Shown in pieces: positions 34,413-46,500 of a stretch of DNA of 64,000 bases (within the stretch, counting starts at the first letter, position 1; each line of letters opens with the position of its first letter). Origin of the DNA: Bolinopsis microptera (taxonomy: Eukaryota > Ctenophora > Tentaculata > Lobata > Bolinopsidae); contig NC_087072.1 in the NCBI RefSeq assembly GCF_026151205.1, forward strand, positions 21,418,103-21,482,102, given 5' to 3'. A program made the position numbers and the translations under genes. The notes beneath the pieces were generated by a model. It was not told the origin of the DNA. It ran no database searches and worked only from the letters and a program-made list of their open reading frames with translations.

Positions 34413-35507
34413 CTAGAAAAGTAGAAATGAGTGAAAGTAGGGGCACGCCCTCGTACATTTGTCCGAATCCCAATTGGTCTTAACAAAATTACCATTGAAA
34501 CCTCTTAATTTAGGACAGTTATTTGTTAGACTATCATCTAAACCGGGGGCAATTTGGAGGTGATAACGACACAGCCTCTCCATTCCGAACATAACAATGA
34601 AGTTTCTCAGTTGAGGACAGATAAGATCAATATTTCCGATATAACCACTAGCAGGAGCAATTGCCTCCCAGGATGAAGTGATAAACATTAGGCTCTGCAA
34701 AGTTGTGGAATTAACTGATAAAAAGTGACCTTCCCAGAATATGTTATTGTTAGCATCTGGAGCCCACCAGTCTCTGCTTTGCGAATGAAAATCAATGAGA
34801 CCTAGAGATGTGATCGAAGACTTTGCTAGCAAACTTGCGATCATTCTTGATAAAGAAACAGATTTTTGTTCTTCCAAATGCACCATTGAAACGTATGACG
34901 TGGAACGCCTTAATGTCACATCTTTTAGATGATTGGCATTTTTGGCAAGTGTTTCCATAGCTGTAAAAGAATCTTGGCTTTTGTAAAGGATGAGGTCTAT
35001 AAACTGAATATAAACGGCATTCCTAAATATTGAAATCATAATCTCTGAAAACCAAGGGCATATTTTAGTAATTGATAGTTGTGATTTATTATCGTGGTAA
35101 CCGTCGCTGTGCAGCACCACATCTTTTAAATCTGCTATGTTCATGAGTTTAACTGCTTCAACACTCTTAGCCCTATTGACGGGTGACTTTCCCATTAAAT
35201 TGACATTTATTGATAAAACACATTTATTTTGAGGGTCACCAGCTGTCTGAGAATCTTCCGGCAAGTTGATCTGATCATATAGGAGGTATTCATCAACAAA
35301 CCTTTTGTAGTCTTCGCTAACTTGGGACAAAGTTTCAATGTCAAATGTAGATACATATCTGCAAATGACAAGCTTTATCTCAAGAGGTAGCCCAAGAAAG
35401 TTAAAGTTATATCCGGGAACTGTTTTTCTAACAAGACGGCAGGAAGGGGACCTTGTCCATACTTTCCTAACATCCGAGCTCGTAGGAGAGCTAGCCTGAT
35501 CAAACAT
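34413..35507 (-). CDS. F-box-like protein, copy 2 (intact)
   Basis: A single open exon of 364 residues from MFDQASSPTSSD. A frame upstream to 35525 exists (MTLACK), but CTAG just before suggests an acceptor and the ATG at 35507 is the better start. The N-terminal F-box-like motif (about residues 30-70) is NFLGLPLEIKLVICRYVSTF, then DIETLSQVSEDYKRFVDEYL. The rest has spaced Leu/Ile clusters (LKDVVLHSDGY, IQFIDLILYKSQDSFTAMET, LKDVTLRRS, ITSLGLIDFHSQ, LICPQLRNFIVMFG, NCPKLRGFNGNF) consistent with degenerate leucine-rich repeats, so it resembles an FBXL-type substrate adaptor for SCF ubiquitin ligases. This is a fold-pattern inference; I do not recognise a specific orthologue. Confidence 0.65.
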   Translation of the reverse strand: MFDQASSPTSSDVRKVWTRSPSCRLVRKTVPGYNFNFLGLPLEIKLVICRYVSTFDIETLSQVSEDYKRFVDEYLLYDQINLPEDSQTAGDPQNKCVLSINVNLMGKSPVNRAKSVEAVKLMNIADLKDVVLHSDGYHDNKSQLSITKICPWFSEIMISIFRNAVYIQFIDLILYKSQDSFTAMETLAKNANHLKDVTLRRSTSYVSMVHLEEQKSVSLSRMIASLLAKSSITSLGLIDFHSQSRDWWAPDANNNIFWEGHFLSVNSTTLQSLMFITSSWEAIAPASGYIGNIDLICPQLRNFIVMFGMERLCRYHLQIAPGLDDSLTNNCPKLRGFNGNFVKTNWDSDKCTRACPYFHSFLLF

Positions 35508-36406
35508 TTTACAAGCTAGGGTCAATTAAAAGTGTTAGTTCTTAAGAGAAGTACGAAACTATCAGTGGACATACGGGATGAATCGTAAGAAGTTATCTGT
35601 AATACTTACAAATCAAAATAATCTTAAGTTCTGAAAATCACAGCTTGTCCTCTTCACACTACCAATAACTTTAATCTCAGTACATTGTCTTCTTACTGAA
35701 CAAAATAATTCCACTGGTTTAAACAGCATCAGTGCACTCTACAACCTGAAGACATTTCACTGTTACTATAATGAGGGTAGAGCTTCCATAATTCAAATTA
35801 TTGTACAAGATGTGAATGGTTTGCTTCATCAATTTGACGGATACATACATCACTGGCATTTATGGCTGCTTTAACTCTAAGCGATAATAGTGTATTTACA
35901 CCCAACTGACATATTTCTACGTTCATAGTTCCAGTTTGACAGTTTGTATCCGAAACTTCAGTTGTATGCAGAATTTCAGCACTATGACTCCAATTCAAAT
36001 AAAACGAACGGTAATTTATTTTTTGTAAAATATAAAGTAAAATTTATGATTTGACAATTGACATTAACACTTGTACTAGTCATCCATAAATATTAAGAAA
36101 AAAATCATAAAGTTTTTAAAATTCATATCAAAACTCATAGCCCGGTTAAACAGTCTAAATTAAAAATATTTGTCTTTGACTGCCCTCGCCGCAGAATAAA
36201 AGAACAAAACTGAAAGCTATTTTTTGAGAAAACCACTATTTGTATATATAATATATGACATTAAACAAACTAAATAATATACATAAAGTAAGTAAGTGTC
36301 TAAGTATATCACAATATAATGAAATGATTCGGTGTCGATAAAGTAGTGTTTAAAACAATTAAAACTTAGGACTAGTCCTTCAACCCGGGCCGTGACCACT
36401 AAAGTA

Positions 36407-37482
36407 TTAACTACGCCGGCGTGGATAGGGGCAGGACCAAGCGCACTCATCCCAATACCATCTATACTTCACATAGGTACCATTGAAATACCTGCATTTA
36501 GGACTGTGCTTTGCTAAACTATCACACACTCCGGGGGCCACCTGACGGAGGTGATAAAGACATGGTCTCTCTTTCTGTCCGTAGATAATGAAGAAGTTTG
36601 TCAGTTGAGGGCAAATAAGATCAATATTTCCGATATAATCAGGAGCACTTGCCTTCCGCGATGAAGTTGTAAACTTTAAGTTCTGCAGGGTTTTGGACTC
36701 AACTGATAGCAAGTGACCTTTGAAGTGAGGAATATTATTATTAGCATCAGGAGCCCACCAATCTCTGCTAGTGATTTGCAAATGAAATCAATGAGATGCA
36801 GTGATGTGATAGCCGACTTTGCGACCAAACTTGCGATCATTCTTGATAAAGAAAATGATTTTTGTTCTTGCAAATGTGCCTCTGAAACGTATGACGTGGA
36901 ACGTCTTAATGTCACATCTTTCAGATGATTGGCATTAGTGACAAGTGTTTCCATAGCTGTCAAAGAATCTTGGCATTTAAAAAGGGTGAGATCTATGGAA
37001 TGAATATAGGAAGCATTCCTGATTATTGCAAAAGAAATCTCCGAAAACCGTTGGCATATTTGGGTCATTGATTGTTGTGTTTGGCGTTTATTATCATTAT
37101 AACCGTCGCTGTGCAACACGACATCTTTTAGCTCTGTTATGTTCATCAGTTTAACTGCCTCAACACCCCATGCTCTTTTCACAGGCGACTGTTTCACAAA
37201 ATCTACATTTATTGATAAAACATATCGATTTTTAGGGTCACCAGCCGTCTGAGAACGTTCAAGCAAGTTTATCTGATCATATAGAAAGTATTCATCAACG
37301 AATCTTCTGTAATTCGTACTAACTTGGGACAGAGATTTTATGTCAGGGCTGGACAAATATCTGCAAATGACCAACCTTATCTCAATAGGCAGCCCTAAAA
37401 AGTTTAAGTTATTACGTCCGTGTCCATGACCAAACAGGAGACGTATCAAGATCCTAGCTCGATGTAGACCCCACCGGATCAT
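36407..37482 (-). pseudogene. F-box-like gene, copy 3, decayed
   Basis: A more distant paralogue of copy 2. The first frame, 37482-36676, contains NFLGLPIEIRLVICRYLSSP, DIKSLSQVSTNYRRFVDEYF and the same leucine-rich pattern up to TSLHLIDF. One T seems lost near 36786 (GATTTCATT against GATTTTCATT in copy 2), after which the family sequence continues in another frame (QITSRDWWAPDANNN to CPYPRRRS, ending 36407). The original start frame (MDDPVGSTSS) also meets a TAG, so the N-terminus is not conserved. A surviving shortened product is possible but the family-length protein cannot be made from this frame. Conservation is otherwise good. Confidence 0.7.
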
Positions 37483-38909
37483 CCATTCTACAAACTAGGG
37501 TAATTAAGAAAAGTTAGTTCTAAAACAGAGCTGTCTGTGGAGATGCACGATCGATCGCTGATTAATATTACAATCTCATCGGGCAGCTACTATTTTAGAA
37601 ATGAGCAGTGAGTGAGATTTGAGAAGAAAATAGAAAATAGAATTGCGCATAATGTGGTACCGAGGGATTGCAATGAAAAACTGTACATGCGATATGATCT
37701 CGTAACTTGAGGAGACAGTGCTTCATTTTATAAAAAGGAAGTAGAAGTTCACATACAGAAGTAAAAACAATCGGGCAAAATTCGCAAGTTTCATTCATAC
37801 CAAACGAGCAGGTTAGGTAGAAACATTTCTTGGTGTAACACTGTAACATTTTATCTGTAACTTGTAAGTGACTGCTAAGACCAAAAACGAAAAGTACCAA
37901 GTGAGGAATTACGCAGAAAGCTTTGCCACACCTTCCAAGATTCCCGACACAAGGTTCATATAGAGACAAAAGTGTCCACAGCGTTCTAATGAACATTACA
38001 TGAAACATTAACTATCCAAAGAACATCTCACCTGAACTTTTTTTCGGTTTGGTAGGATGTACTATCGTCTTCCATTCGTCATTGTTCGTCTTTCAGCTGA
38101 AATAGCGGTAAATGTGAAAGCGGGTGGCCAATAACAAATTAACCGATCCGTGATATCCATGCAGTACGCGCGTACGCGTAAGGCGCGTTCTTTTGAATGT
38201 TGTCAGTTTGCCTTTCATTATACTTAAACCACAGCGTCTGACAGAAATGTTATTGAAAATGTGGACAGAAACTGGGTACGTAGGCAGCATTTACCCGGTA
38301 AGCAGTTAGTGAACTTACTTTCGCACCATGCTGCTAGTGAACGTTACTGCCATAAATTCACTCAACTCTGTCAACAAATCGAGCATCTATTCTTCCTGCG
38401 ACGTATGTGAAGGGCACGGCTAGGATATTTGGTATCAGCATTTTGTTTCAACCTAGAATATAGGGTTAGAGTTTTCATTTCGAAAAAAGAAAGAAAATTA
38501 TTTTTTCCATTCCAAGGGGCCATTTGTGATTGTGATTATTCCACTCAAGACATCACTGACGTATCAATGATTAGAATCATTTATCGCAAAATATTAATTT
38601 TAGTATCTGTTCAACAATTGGATGGTTCAACAATTGATGATCGCTTCCAGGCCTTGTAGTAATAGAATTGCATTCTCTGTTCTAATCAGTAAAACAACAG
38701 ATAGTAAGTGTAAAATATATCTCATATTATACGAAATAGCAATAATTTTGAATAAATATTGACTTTCGAGGCCAAACATTTCGCATTTCCCGATGGTCAA
38801 GACAGGATATGATCTATCATAAAAAGTTAAAACATTAAGCAGTTATTGTAAGAAAGTGGCGCGAAAGTCGAGGAATCTGATAAATAAAACTCCGGACACA
38901 TACTGTATC
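37483..38909. other. Region between F-box copy 3 and SNRPA1
   Basis: A 137-codon open frame on the - strand (38008-37595) is cysteine-rich but shows no splice or family support. A possible start exon (MEDDSTSYQTEKKF, 38075-38032, donor GTGAGA) has no partner exon that I can join. Otherwise AT-rich. Confidence 0.35.
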
Positions 38910-39940
38910 TCAGAAGCCGGGAATGGACCCAGAACTCAACATCATCTCTAATCTCCTGATCTCGTCCAGAGAAGAAGCCTTGGCGATAGCAGCTCTGATA
39001 GCCTCCTTATCTTGAGGAGTAGATCCTTTCTTTACAGGCTCTCCAGGTACAAAGGTCTTCACCTTCCCCTCCTCTTTCTTCGCTTGTTTACCTCCAAACA
39101 TCTTCTTAGCAGTGTTCCGCTCCTGCAACCTGACTCGTTTGTAGTCCAAGACAGTGACTGAGGGACAGTGGTGGATGATGTAGAACCTGTACTTAGCTTT
39201 AGTAGTCACTGGGTTCCTCATTAGAGACAAATACTTCAACTTTGTCAATTTCTCCAGCCCCTTAAGGTCTGATAACTCCTCCAGCAAGTTGCCTGTAAGT
39301 ACTAGAGTCTCAATGTTGGGGACAGAGGCATACAGATCTTCTGACATCCTGCATATCTTGTTGTTGTTGAAGAGCAGCATGCTGAGACGTGATAGCAGCG
39401 GGAACCCATCTAGTCGCTTTATTTCGTTATCAGAGAAATCAATACAATCAAACTGAAACGGTAGTTTATAGTTTTAGTTAAATGAACAACAGTGAACAAA
39501 ATTCTATACCATGGATATCAGAGTTGTTCTTAAAGCCAGAATTAAGAATTTACTCAAAATAAAGATTGGATTATCATAATATCAGAGTCATAGAGAGCAG
39601 AGCTGATCTGAACTATGAGTACGTGCTAGAAGGATAAAAGTAAAAGTATACTCCCAAGTAACGAACTCATTACACACAGCTGGACTCTGTAAGACAGATT
39701 GGTCACATACATTGGTGGACTGTATTAACGAAACTATCCGCTCATAGACACACCCAAATTCCGATAAACCTGATCTGAGGTAAAATATCTGATCGGAAGT
39801 ACAAATAAAAATACCTGATCTGAAGTACAAGCGAGATTCTCAATAACTTGTATCTTCTTAGCTCTGAGATCTAGTTCCCTTTCTTTGAGAGGATTAACAA
39901 ACTGACATGCTTCTTCTATTAGGTCCGGAGTTAGCCTCAT
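38910..39940 (-). CDS. SNRPA1: U2 snRNP protein A' (SNRPA1)
   Basis: Two exons: 39940-39815 and 39452-38910, phase 0, 222 residues (human 255). U2A' binds U2 snRNA stem-loop IV together with U2B'' and acts in branch-site recognition in the nucleus. Seen: MRLTPDLIEEACQFVNPLKE, RELDLRAKKIQVIENLACT (human RELDLRGYKIPVIENLGAT), CIDFSDNEIKRLDGFPLL, LVLTGNLLEELSDLKGLEKL, YLSLMRNPVTTKAKYRFYII, VTVLDYKRVRLQERNTAKKM and the C-terminal AIAKASSLDEIRRLEMMLSS with SGSIPG. The five leucine-rich repeats and the LRR cap are complete; only the acidic C-terminal tail of vertebrates is absent. The family's start context and length support the ATG at 39940. Confidence 0.96.
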
Positions 39941-40556
39941 CCTTAAGATTATTTAGTTAGATTATATAGTGTAGAAGTGTGATAAGAAAGCGGAATATAG
40001 CGATATAATACAACACAAAAAGTAAAAATTTCAGAGCACAAGGAAGTCATTTGTTTAATCGGGAGGTCAGTTAAACAACCAATTCAAAGCTATTATGCAC
40101 ATATTATAGGAATTTAAGTAACTTAATGATCAATGGATCGATTTTTCAAAATAGACAATCTATATCACAAAACATAATCTACACTCCCTGGAATTATATA
40201 AAACTAAGTACAAAACACAATTCCTAACGTGACGTGGAGAATGTTTCTTAGCGATCAAATACTTAACTATTTCGGTGGAGTAAAAAAACTTTATCCCAAA
40301 TCATGTATCAGTCTTCGTCATGATTTACCTTTGCAATAAATAAACACAACTCTTCATAAATAAAACATACCTTGTAGAGTATCAAACATTTCTAAAATTA
40401 GAAAAACTTTGACAGATAATTATATCGTCTCTTTCTCTTTCAATTCCTTAACAGTTTAAAATCGTATTTTCCCCTTAGTTATCGACAAATAGTGATCAAA
40501 ATAAATTACTCTTAGTGGGGTGAAAGAAATACTCGGTGTGATATTTTTACTTCCTG
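39941..40556. other. SNRPA1 upstream region and IMMT 3' UTR
   Basis: AT-rich, no open exon. It must hold the SNRPA1 promoter and the IMMT 3' end, since both genes run on the - strand. Confidence 0.45.
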
Positions 40557-43500
40557 CTACGAGTTGTTCCTTGACTTGGCGTAGTTTAGTAGCACACTCG
40601 CAGACTGTCGCATTTCGAGCAGAGTTCGAGCGTCTTTCAACCAGTCCTGAAATATTAGAGATCAGTACTCAGTAGTTGTAAGGTACTTACATTACCGTCA
40701 GTTAATATAACAGTCTGATATGAGTGATATATAGTCAACACGCAACTTTTGCAGATATTTTGGCCATTATTGGATTAAGGGTGGCCACAGTTTTGTGGAA
40801 AGTATACTATCTAGTATTGTTTTCTGCAGTTAATTTACATAATACTGATTACCGATAGTGAAAAAAAAACAGAATTATTTAAACAGAATTAACTTCTATC
40901 TTAGTTGGTTGTCGAACGTTAAGAAAGCTGTTTTATGTCCATATCGTCAAGTTCCCCTTTGACGCTTAGGATTTTTCCATAATCTTGAACGTCACTGACA
41001 TAAGTATGAGTTAAAAGAAGCTGGATTCAGGTCCTTGCCTCTTTGCAAAGGTCAATCCAGTCAATGTTCATGGTAGCTTGTAATCTGTCCGCGAATTTTA
41101 AAGACCCGTTTACGTGAGATCATCTTAATGTAACACAAAGAAAGGAGGATTGCAAAGGTTTCCTGCTTGATTGTGGCAAGCGAAACGGTGCTAAAACAAA
41201 GGCCATTAAGCCATTAGGAAAACCATGGACAATACCCGGCCCTTAGAGCATCGCCCTGGCATTGCTCATAACTCATAAGACAGCTGGGTATTTGGTTATA
41301 TTTCTAGAACACACTCTACGATCAAGTTGAGCAAGGCACTGTGATTTCTTGGCAAGTTAGTTTTGTTATTACTCCAACTTGTTTCTGCCTCCTCAGCAGA
41401 TCTACCGGCTTCTCTCTTTGCAAAGGTCAATCCAGTCAATGTTCATGGTAGCTTGTAATCTGTCCGCGAATTTTAAAGACCCGTTTATGTGAGATCATCT
41501 TAATGTAACACAAAGAAAGGAGGATTGCAAAGGGTTCCTGCTTGATTGTGGCAAGCGAAACGGTGCTAAAACAAAGGCCATTATGCCATTAGGAAAACCA
41601 TGGACAATACCCGGCCCTTAGAGCATCGCTCTGGCATTGCTCATAAAAGAGCTGGGTATTTTATTATATTTCTAGACACACTCTACGATCAAGTTGAGCA
41701 AGGCACAGTGGCAAGTTTTCTTGATATTTCTCCAACTTGTTTTTGCCCCCTCGACAGATCTATCAACTGATATCAGTGACCTCTACCTGATCATTTTAGG
41801 GCATATGTTGCTTCATAAGTTGCATGTAAATGTGGCTATTGCAAGAATTTTGCACTAATCTAAAGCTTCTGGGACCTCCCCTGCCCAAAATACAACATAT
41901 CGTCGTGGTTTTTATTAAGGGCTTTCGAGATAATGACCATCCAAGTTTTTTAAATGACTCTTTTGTGTAACATTCGCCCTTTCAAAAAGGGCCCTTTCAA
42001 AATGACCTCGTAGGAAGTTCAGTGACCATCTAGCACCCTTTCCATACCATACACATTTTGTTTGAGGATTCCCATTCTTGTAATCGAGCATTTTTGGTCA
42101 AAGTGCATTTTTCGGGAAAGCACAATTTGTTTTGTTGAGAGGCTATTTAAAGTCGATCATTTCTTGTGATATCGAGCTGAAATGTTGCTCGAAGGTTATT
42201 CATATCTTTTTCAAGATGTGTGTAAAATCTTGATATCGTATCTGAAAAGGCTCGTATCTGCAAAGCCAAAAAATCAACAACAAAAAAAGGAAGCATTTTA
42301 GGGTGTTGTTATTCATAACTCATAGATAATTGTGCTAGTTGCAGTTATTTTGCACCCTTCCAAAAGTCTCTAGCACATTCCTATCGAAAATTTAGAAAAT
42401 CTGTAAATATGAAAAACGAAAAATATGCTTAAATTTGTTGTTTGACTAAAGATGTTCCTTGACAACATTTCAGCTCGATACCACAAGAAATTATTGACTT
42501 ATAGACTCTCAACAAAACAAATTGTACTTTTCTGAAAAATGCACTTTGACCAGGAAATGCTTAATTACAAAATTGGGGATCGCCAAACAAAATTTGTATG
42601 GTATGGAAAGGGTGTGCTAGATGGTTTAAACTGAACCTCCTATGAGGTCATTTGGGTAATGGGTTGAACAGTTTTTTTGTATGCCCCCTTAAACCTATGT
42701 TTTAAGCCATAGTGTAATTGTACATTCGCCCTTTAGAAAAAACCACGACGATGTGTCCCTTAACCGTGCCGTGTCTGTGTGTTATCCGTGCCTTAAATTT
42801 CCACCGACAAATTACCGAATTGCCTCAGGAGATTATTGAAAGTTTATGTCTCCTCTATGATATTAAGGCTACCCTGAATCCTGATAATATGTATAATAGT
42901 AGAAAGGAAATAATTTCTCAACGTTTTAGTGATTTTGAAATGTGGATCAGTTTGTGGAAATTGGTTGTTATCTTAGCTATAACAGTGACGATGTACCATG
43001 GATCAACAGGTACTGCTCATTTTCTTTCTGGATATAATATAATTTCAATTATAGTCAATTTTGTAAAGTTGTCAACAGATCATATTTTATGAGTTAACAC
43101 CATTATAAACTCCATTGTAAACAACAAGTCTGTAACTCCATTTACTTTGCTCAGGGTGGGATACTGTGACAGCAGGAAAACGTTATCCTTTAACATCTGA
43201 TCAAACAGTATTAATAAAAACCACGGAAAATCAGGTTGAAAAATATGTTGAAGTAATGTTCGATTCAAGTACAAGCTCCTTCATCTTCAAAAACGACGGT
43301 AGCAGATGGATCTGTGTGATCAGAAACTGCATGGAGGACGCGTGGGACACACCCAACTTTCTGAGCGGAGTCCCAAACGACCAGACTAAAGTGTGGAAAA
43401 TCCAGAAAACAAGTACAGCCTTGATAATGGTATGCAATGATGTGACAGTCCTTAACTTCCACTTTGCAAGTAATTATTTTAGTGGATATACTGATTGTCA

Positions 43501-46500
43501 CAAAGAGTGGACCGGACAATCTGCATCGATTTATTTCGGACGGACTTGGAACTCTCTGTTCATCTCGAGAGGTGAAAATCTGATATTAGCTTCGTCTTTA
43601 AAGTTGGCAGTCATGCACTGCTCCAAGTTTAGCGATCAGATTCTAGATTACATCTCATATGGAATAACTGAGATCGCGTGTTAATTTTTAGTTGATATGA
43701 CAGTTTGCTGTGTTTACGAAAATCAATGAAACATCTCTTATCGAAGAAAAGTTGGTTAAATGATTAAACTCAAATAAATCTACAGGATGTAGCGAACTAC
43801 CCCCGACCTGGACCCACATGACCAGCTCCCCTGGACTACCTGTAGATACAGGAGATGTGATAACAGTGTCCTGCACATCTGGTTACTCTATCACAGGAGA
43901 TAATGAAGTGACTTGTGATTCTGATCAGAGTTTCCAGTACAGTGTGCCACCTAGCTGTAAAGGTGAGACAGTCAAATTCAAATCAAAATCAATGATTAAC
44001 CTGTTATGATTATTTCAGAAGATCTTACATTATTTGAGAGGGTTTTCAGTTTTGACAGAATTATGTAATTATTAAAAGCCTCTGGACTCCTCAAACAGAA
44101 AAAACAATTTCAGGCGAGTGCAAGGCCCCGCCTCCAGATTGGGACGTTAACCTAGTCCTTGAACCCCCACTCCCCCAAGTACACGGAACAGAGGTTACAG
44201 TGAGGTGTGCTCCAGGGTTCACTATGGAGGGTGCTCTCAATACTCAGCAGGCTACTTGTCAGGACGGGGTCCTCGTACCTACTGAACAGCCTTCCTCCTG
44301 TCTTACCGGTATGTTACTGAGATGTGTCAGTACTTTAACTAAATTATAAATAACTAAAACAAAGGCCCGAATCCCCTCCCCCGTATCCCGAGCTCCCCCT
44401 CAACCTCCTTAATACAGACCCTTTCAAAAACAGTACCTTGACACAGATATCGATTAAAGAGAGATCAGTAATGGACAATGTTTACCAGGTGAATAGCTAT
44501 CCCAGCTATTAACAAACTGTAAAATCCAACCATGTTTAATGTTTCATTGTAACTTACATAAATGGGCTGTCAATTTTAAGTCTGTTTTAAAGTTACTATG
44601 TAACTAATCATCATGTACAATCAATGGGCTTCATTAACGCTATTACGCGCTTCTCACAAATTAAAATTGGTCCAAAGTAAATAAACTATGATAGGATTGA
44701 GGATAACTTTATAAATTAAAAAGGGCGTTTGGGATGTATAAAACTTAAAAGTCGATAAGAATTGGCAGCTTCTGGTGTGTGTTAACAGCGGCCACTGTAT
44801 TTCCATTACCAGACCTAAATAGGGTCTACAGCTGTAGTTCCCCAAACTAACCGTGACAATGGCACGTGGTTTGCCGACAAGTTGGTTGAGATACCGCGCA
44901 GCAGTGTCCAGATTATTGTTCCTCATCTCTCGCTCTGCTTTGTTAAGGTAATACAGCGTCCACGATCCTCCCTCCCTGTATTGAGAATTAAGAACTTTTA
45001 TATGTAGTCTTAGTTAAAAGCATTGACAACAACATTAGCTAACTCTCAAGATAAAGTAAACATATTCAAGTGAACTTAGATTCGGTTTTTAATAAGCAAA
45101 TATTTATCATTTCACTAACTCGGGTTTAGTATCATACGTGTCATCGTGTAGTGTTAGGACTGACATAGCACGTGACAAGATACTGGACCCAATACCACAG
45201 TCTTCTGACGTCATCAGTGCTACTTTTCTGCATTTACCATCCAATTCAGTCAACCTGCCAACATAGATTATATAAATTATAATGAGCTGCAGATATAATT
45301 ATTGTTATTGCGAAAGCAGCTGTCTAGTCGTACAGAGGTAATTATACATCACAATATTAAACTCTTAAAAACCATTTAAATAACATAATTCAGTAAGTAC
45401 TACTTGTCTACTGTACTTACTGTAAGTAAACAATGTTAACCTGTCTCTGAGAATAGTAAGAGAAGAGCAATGAACTGAACTAGGAATAGAAGAAGTAACA
45501 GCAGATATCAGCGGATCACTGGTGTACTCCATTCTTAGCAAATCTACACTAGCTTGTAGGCGCACTGCGTCAATATTCTCACCTACAACAGAACGGTACA
45601 ATCCAAAACTTGTTTCTAAATTAGAATATAGAGAGTATTTTATTTTTCTTATAATTTTTATTTTATTACTCGAGATTTAACTCTAAATCTAGAGCTAAAT
45701 TCAATAAAGAAAATATCATTACTCGTGTTGATTGCTTCGAACAGGACTGTGGTAAGATTGAGTAGTTTCTGATTGTACAGAAGAGTCTGATATCTCTCAC
45801 TTTGTACGTCCAACATTTGTGTGACACCAGAGAGAAGAGCGTCTGTTTTCTCAAGTTTACACTGGTACTCAACTTCTACCACTGACTCTCTTAGTGCAGC
45901 CTGATCGGAGGTTCACTATAAGATTGTTGTGGATGTACAACAATAACATTTATACTGATATTACTTACATAGTATAATTTACTTATTCTATACTGAGCAG
46001 TGTTATTCATATTGATGTAATCAAACACGTTTCATTGACGAGAAATAATTGTAAATTAAATACCTCGTCACTCCAGAAGGAATTAAGATCTCTGATCTGT
46101 TTCTCAGCTGCCTCCGTCATCTCCTGTTTCAATATCTGTGCCTGTTTGGCTGCGTGTCTAGCGCTCTCGTCACGTGCAGCAGCAACAGCGCTCTCGACCT
46201 CACTCTGCCTTTCCAACTCGTACTTGTACCTCAACTGTTCTGCCTGACCCTTCATCCGCTCCTCCAGTATCTTAGCATCCTCTGCTTTCTGAGCCTCAGC
46301 GACTGTTTTCAGTTTTTCAAGTTCAGAGTTCTGTTGGGTCTCAAGTTCCGATTCCAGTCTGCCCACCTTGTTACTGAGGTAAGTTATGAGTGTATTCAGC
46401 TCATCTACTCGAGCTTGGTGGTGCTCAAGTGATTCAAATGTCTTGTTCAGCTGGTGGTGTTTTTGTGGGAAGTGGTCTCGCAGTATCTCCAACTCTCTGT

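Larger units (their letters stand above)
31140..35800. repeat. Tandem duplication carrying F-box copies 1 and 2
   Basis: Downstream flank 31140-31695 matches 33870-34425 and the gene plus upstream flank 32330-33760 matches 34430-35860, at roughly 90% or better. Both copies carry a 27-bp repeat (TAATGTTACTAGAAAAGTAG plus ACMCCTA, three units at 31621-31695 and about 34350-34425). The offset between copies is about 2.73 kb before, and 2.10 kb after, a 0.6 kb insertion present only in copy 1. Confidence 0.85.

Noticed and set aside
37595-38008. 137-codon - strand frame
   Set aside because: No splice sites, domain or homologue recognised; cysteine-rich composition may be chance.
38032-38075. Possible start exon MEDDSTSYQTEKKF with a good donor
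   Set aside because: No acceptor downstream gives a joined frame; F-box copy 3 cannot be joined in phase.
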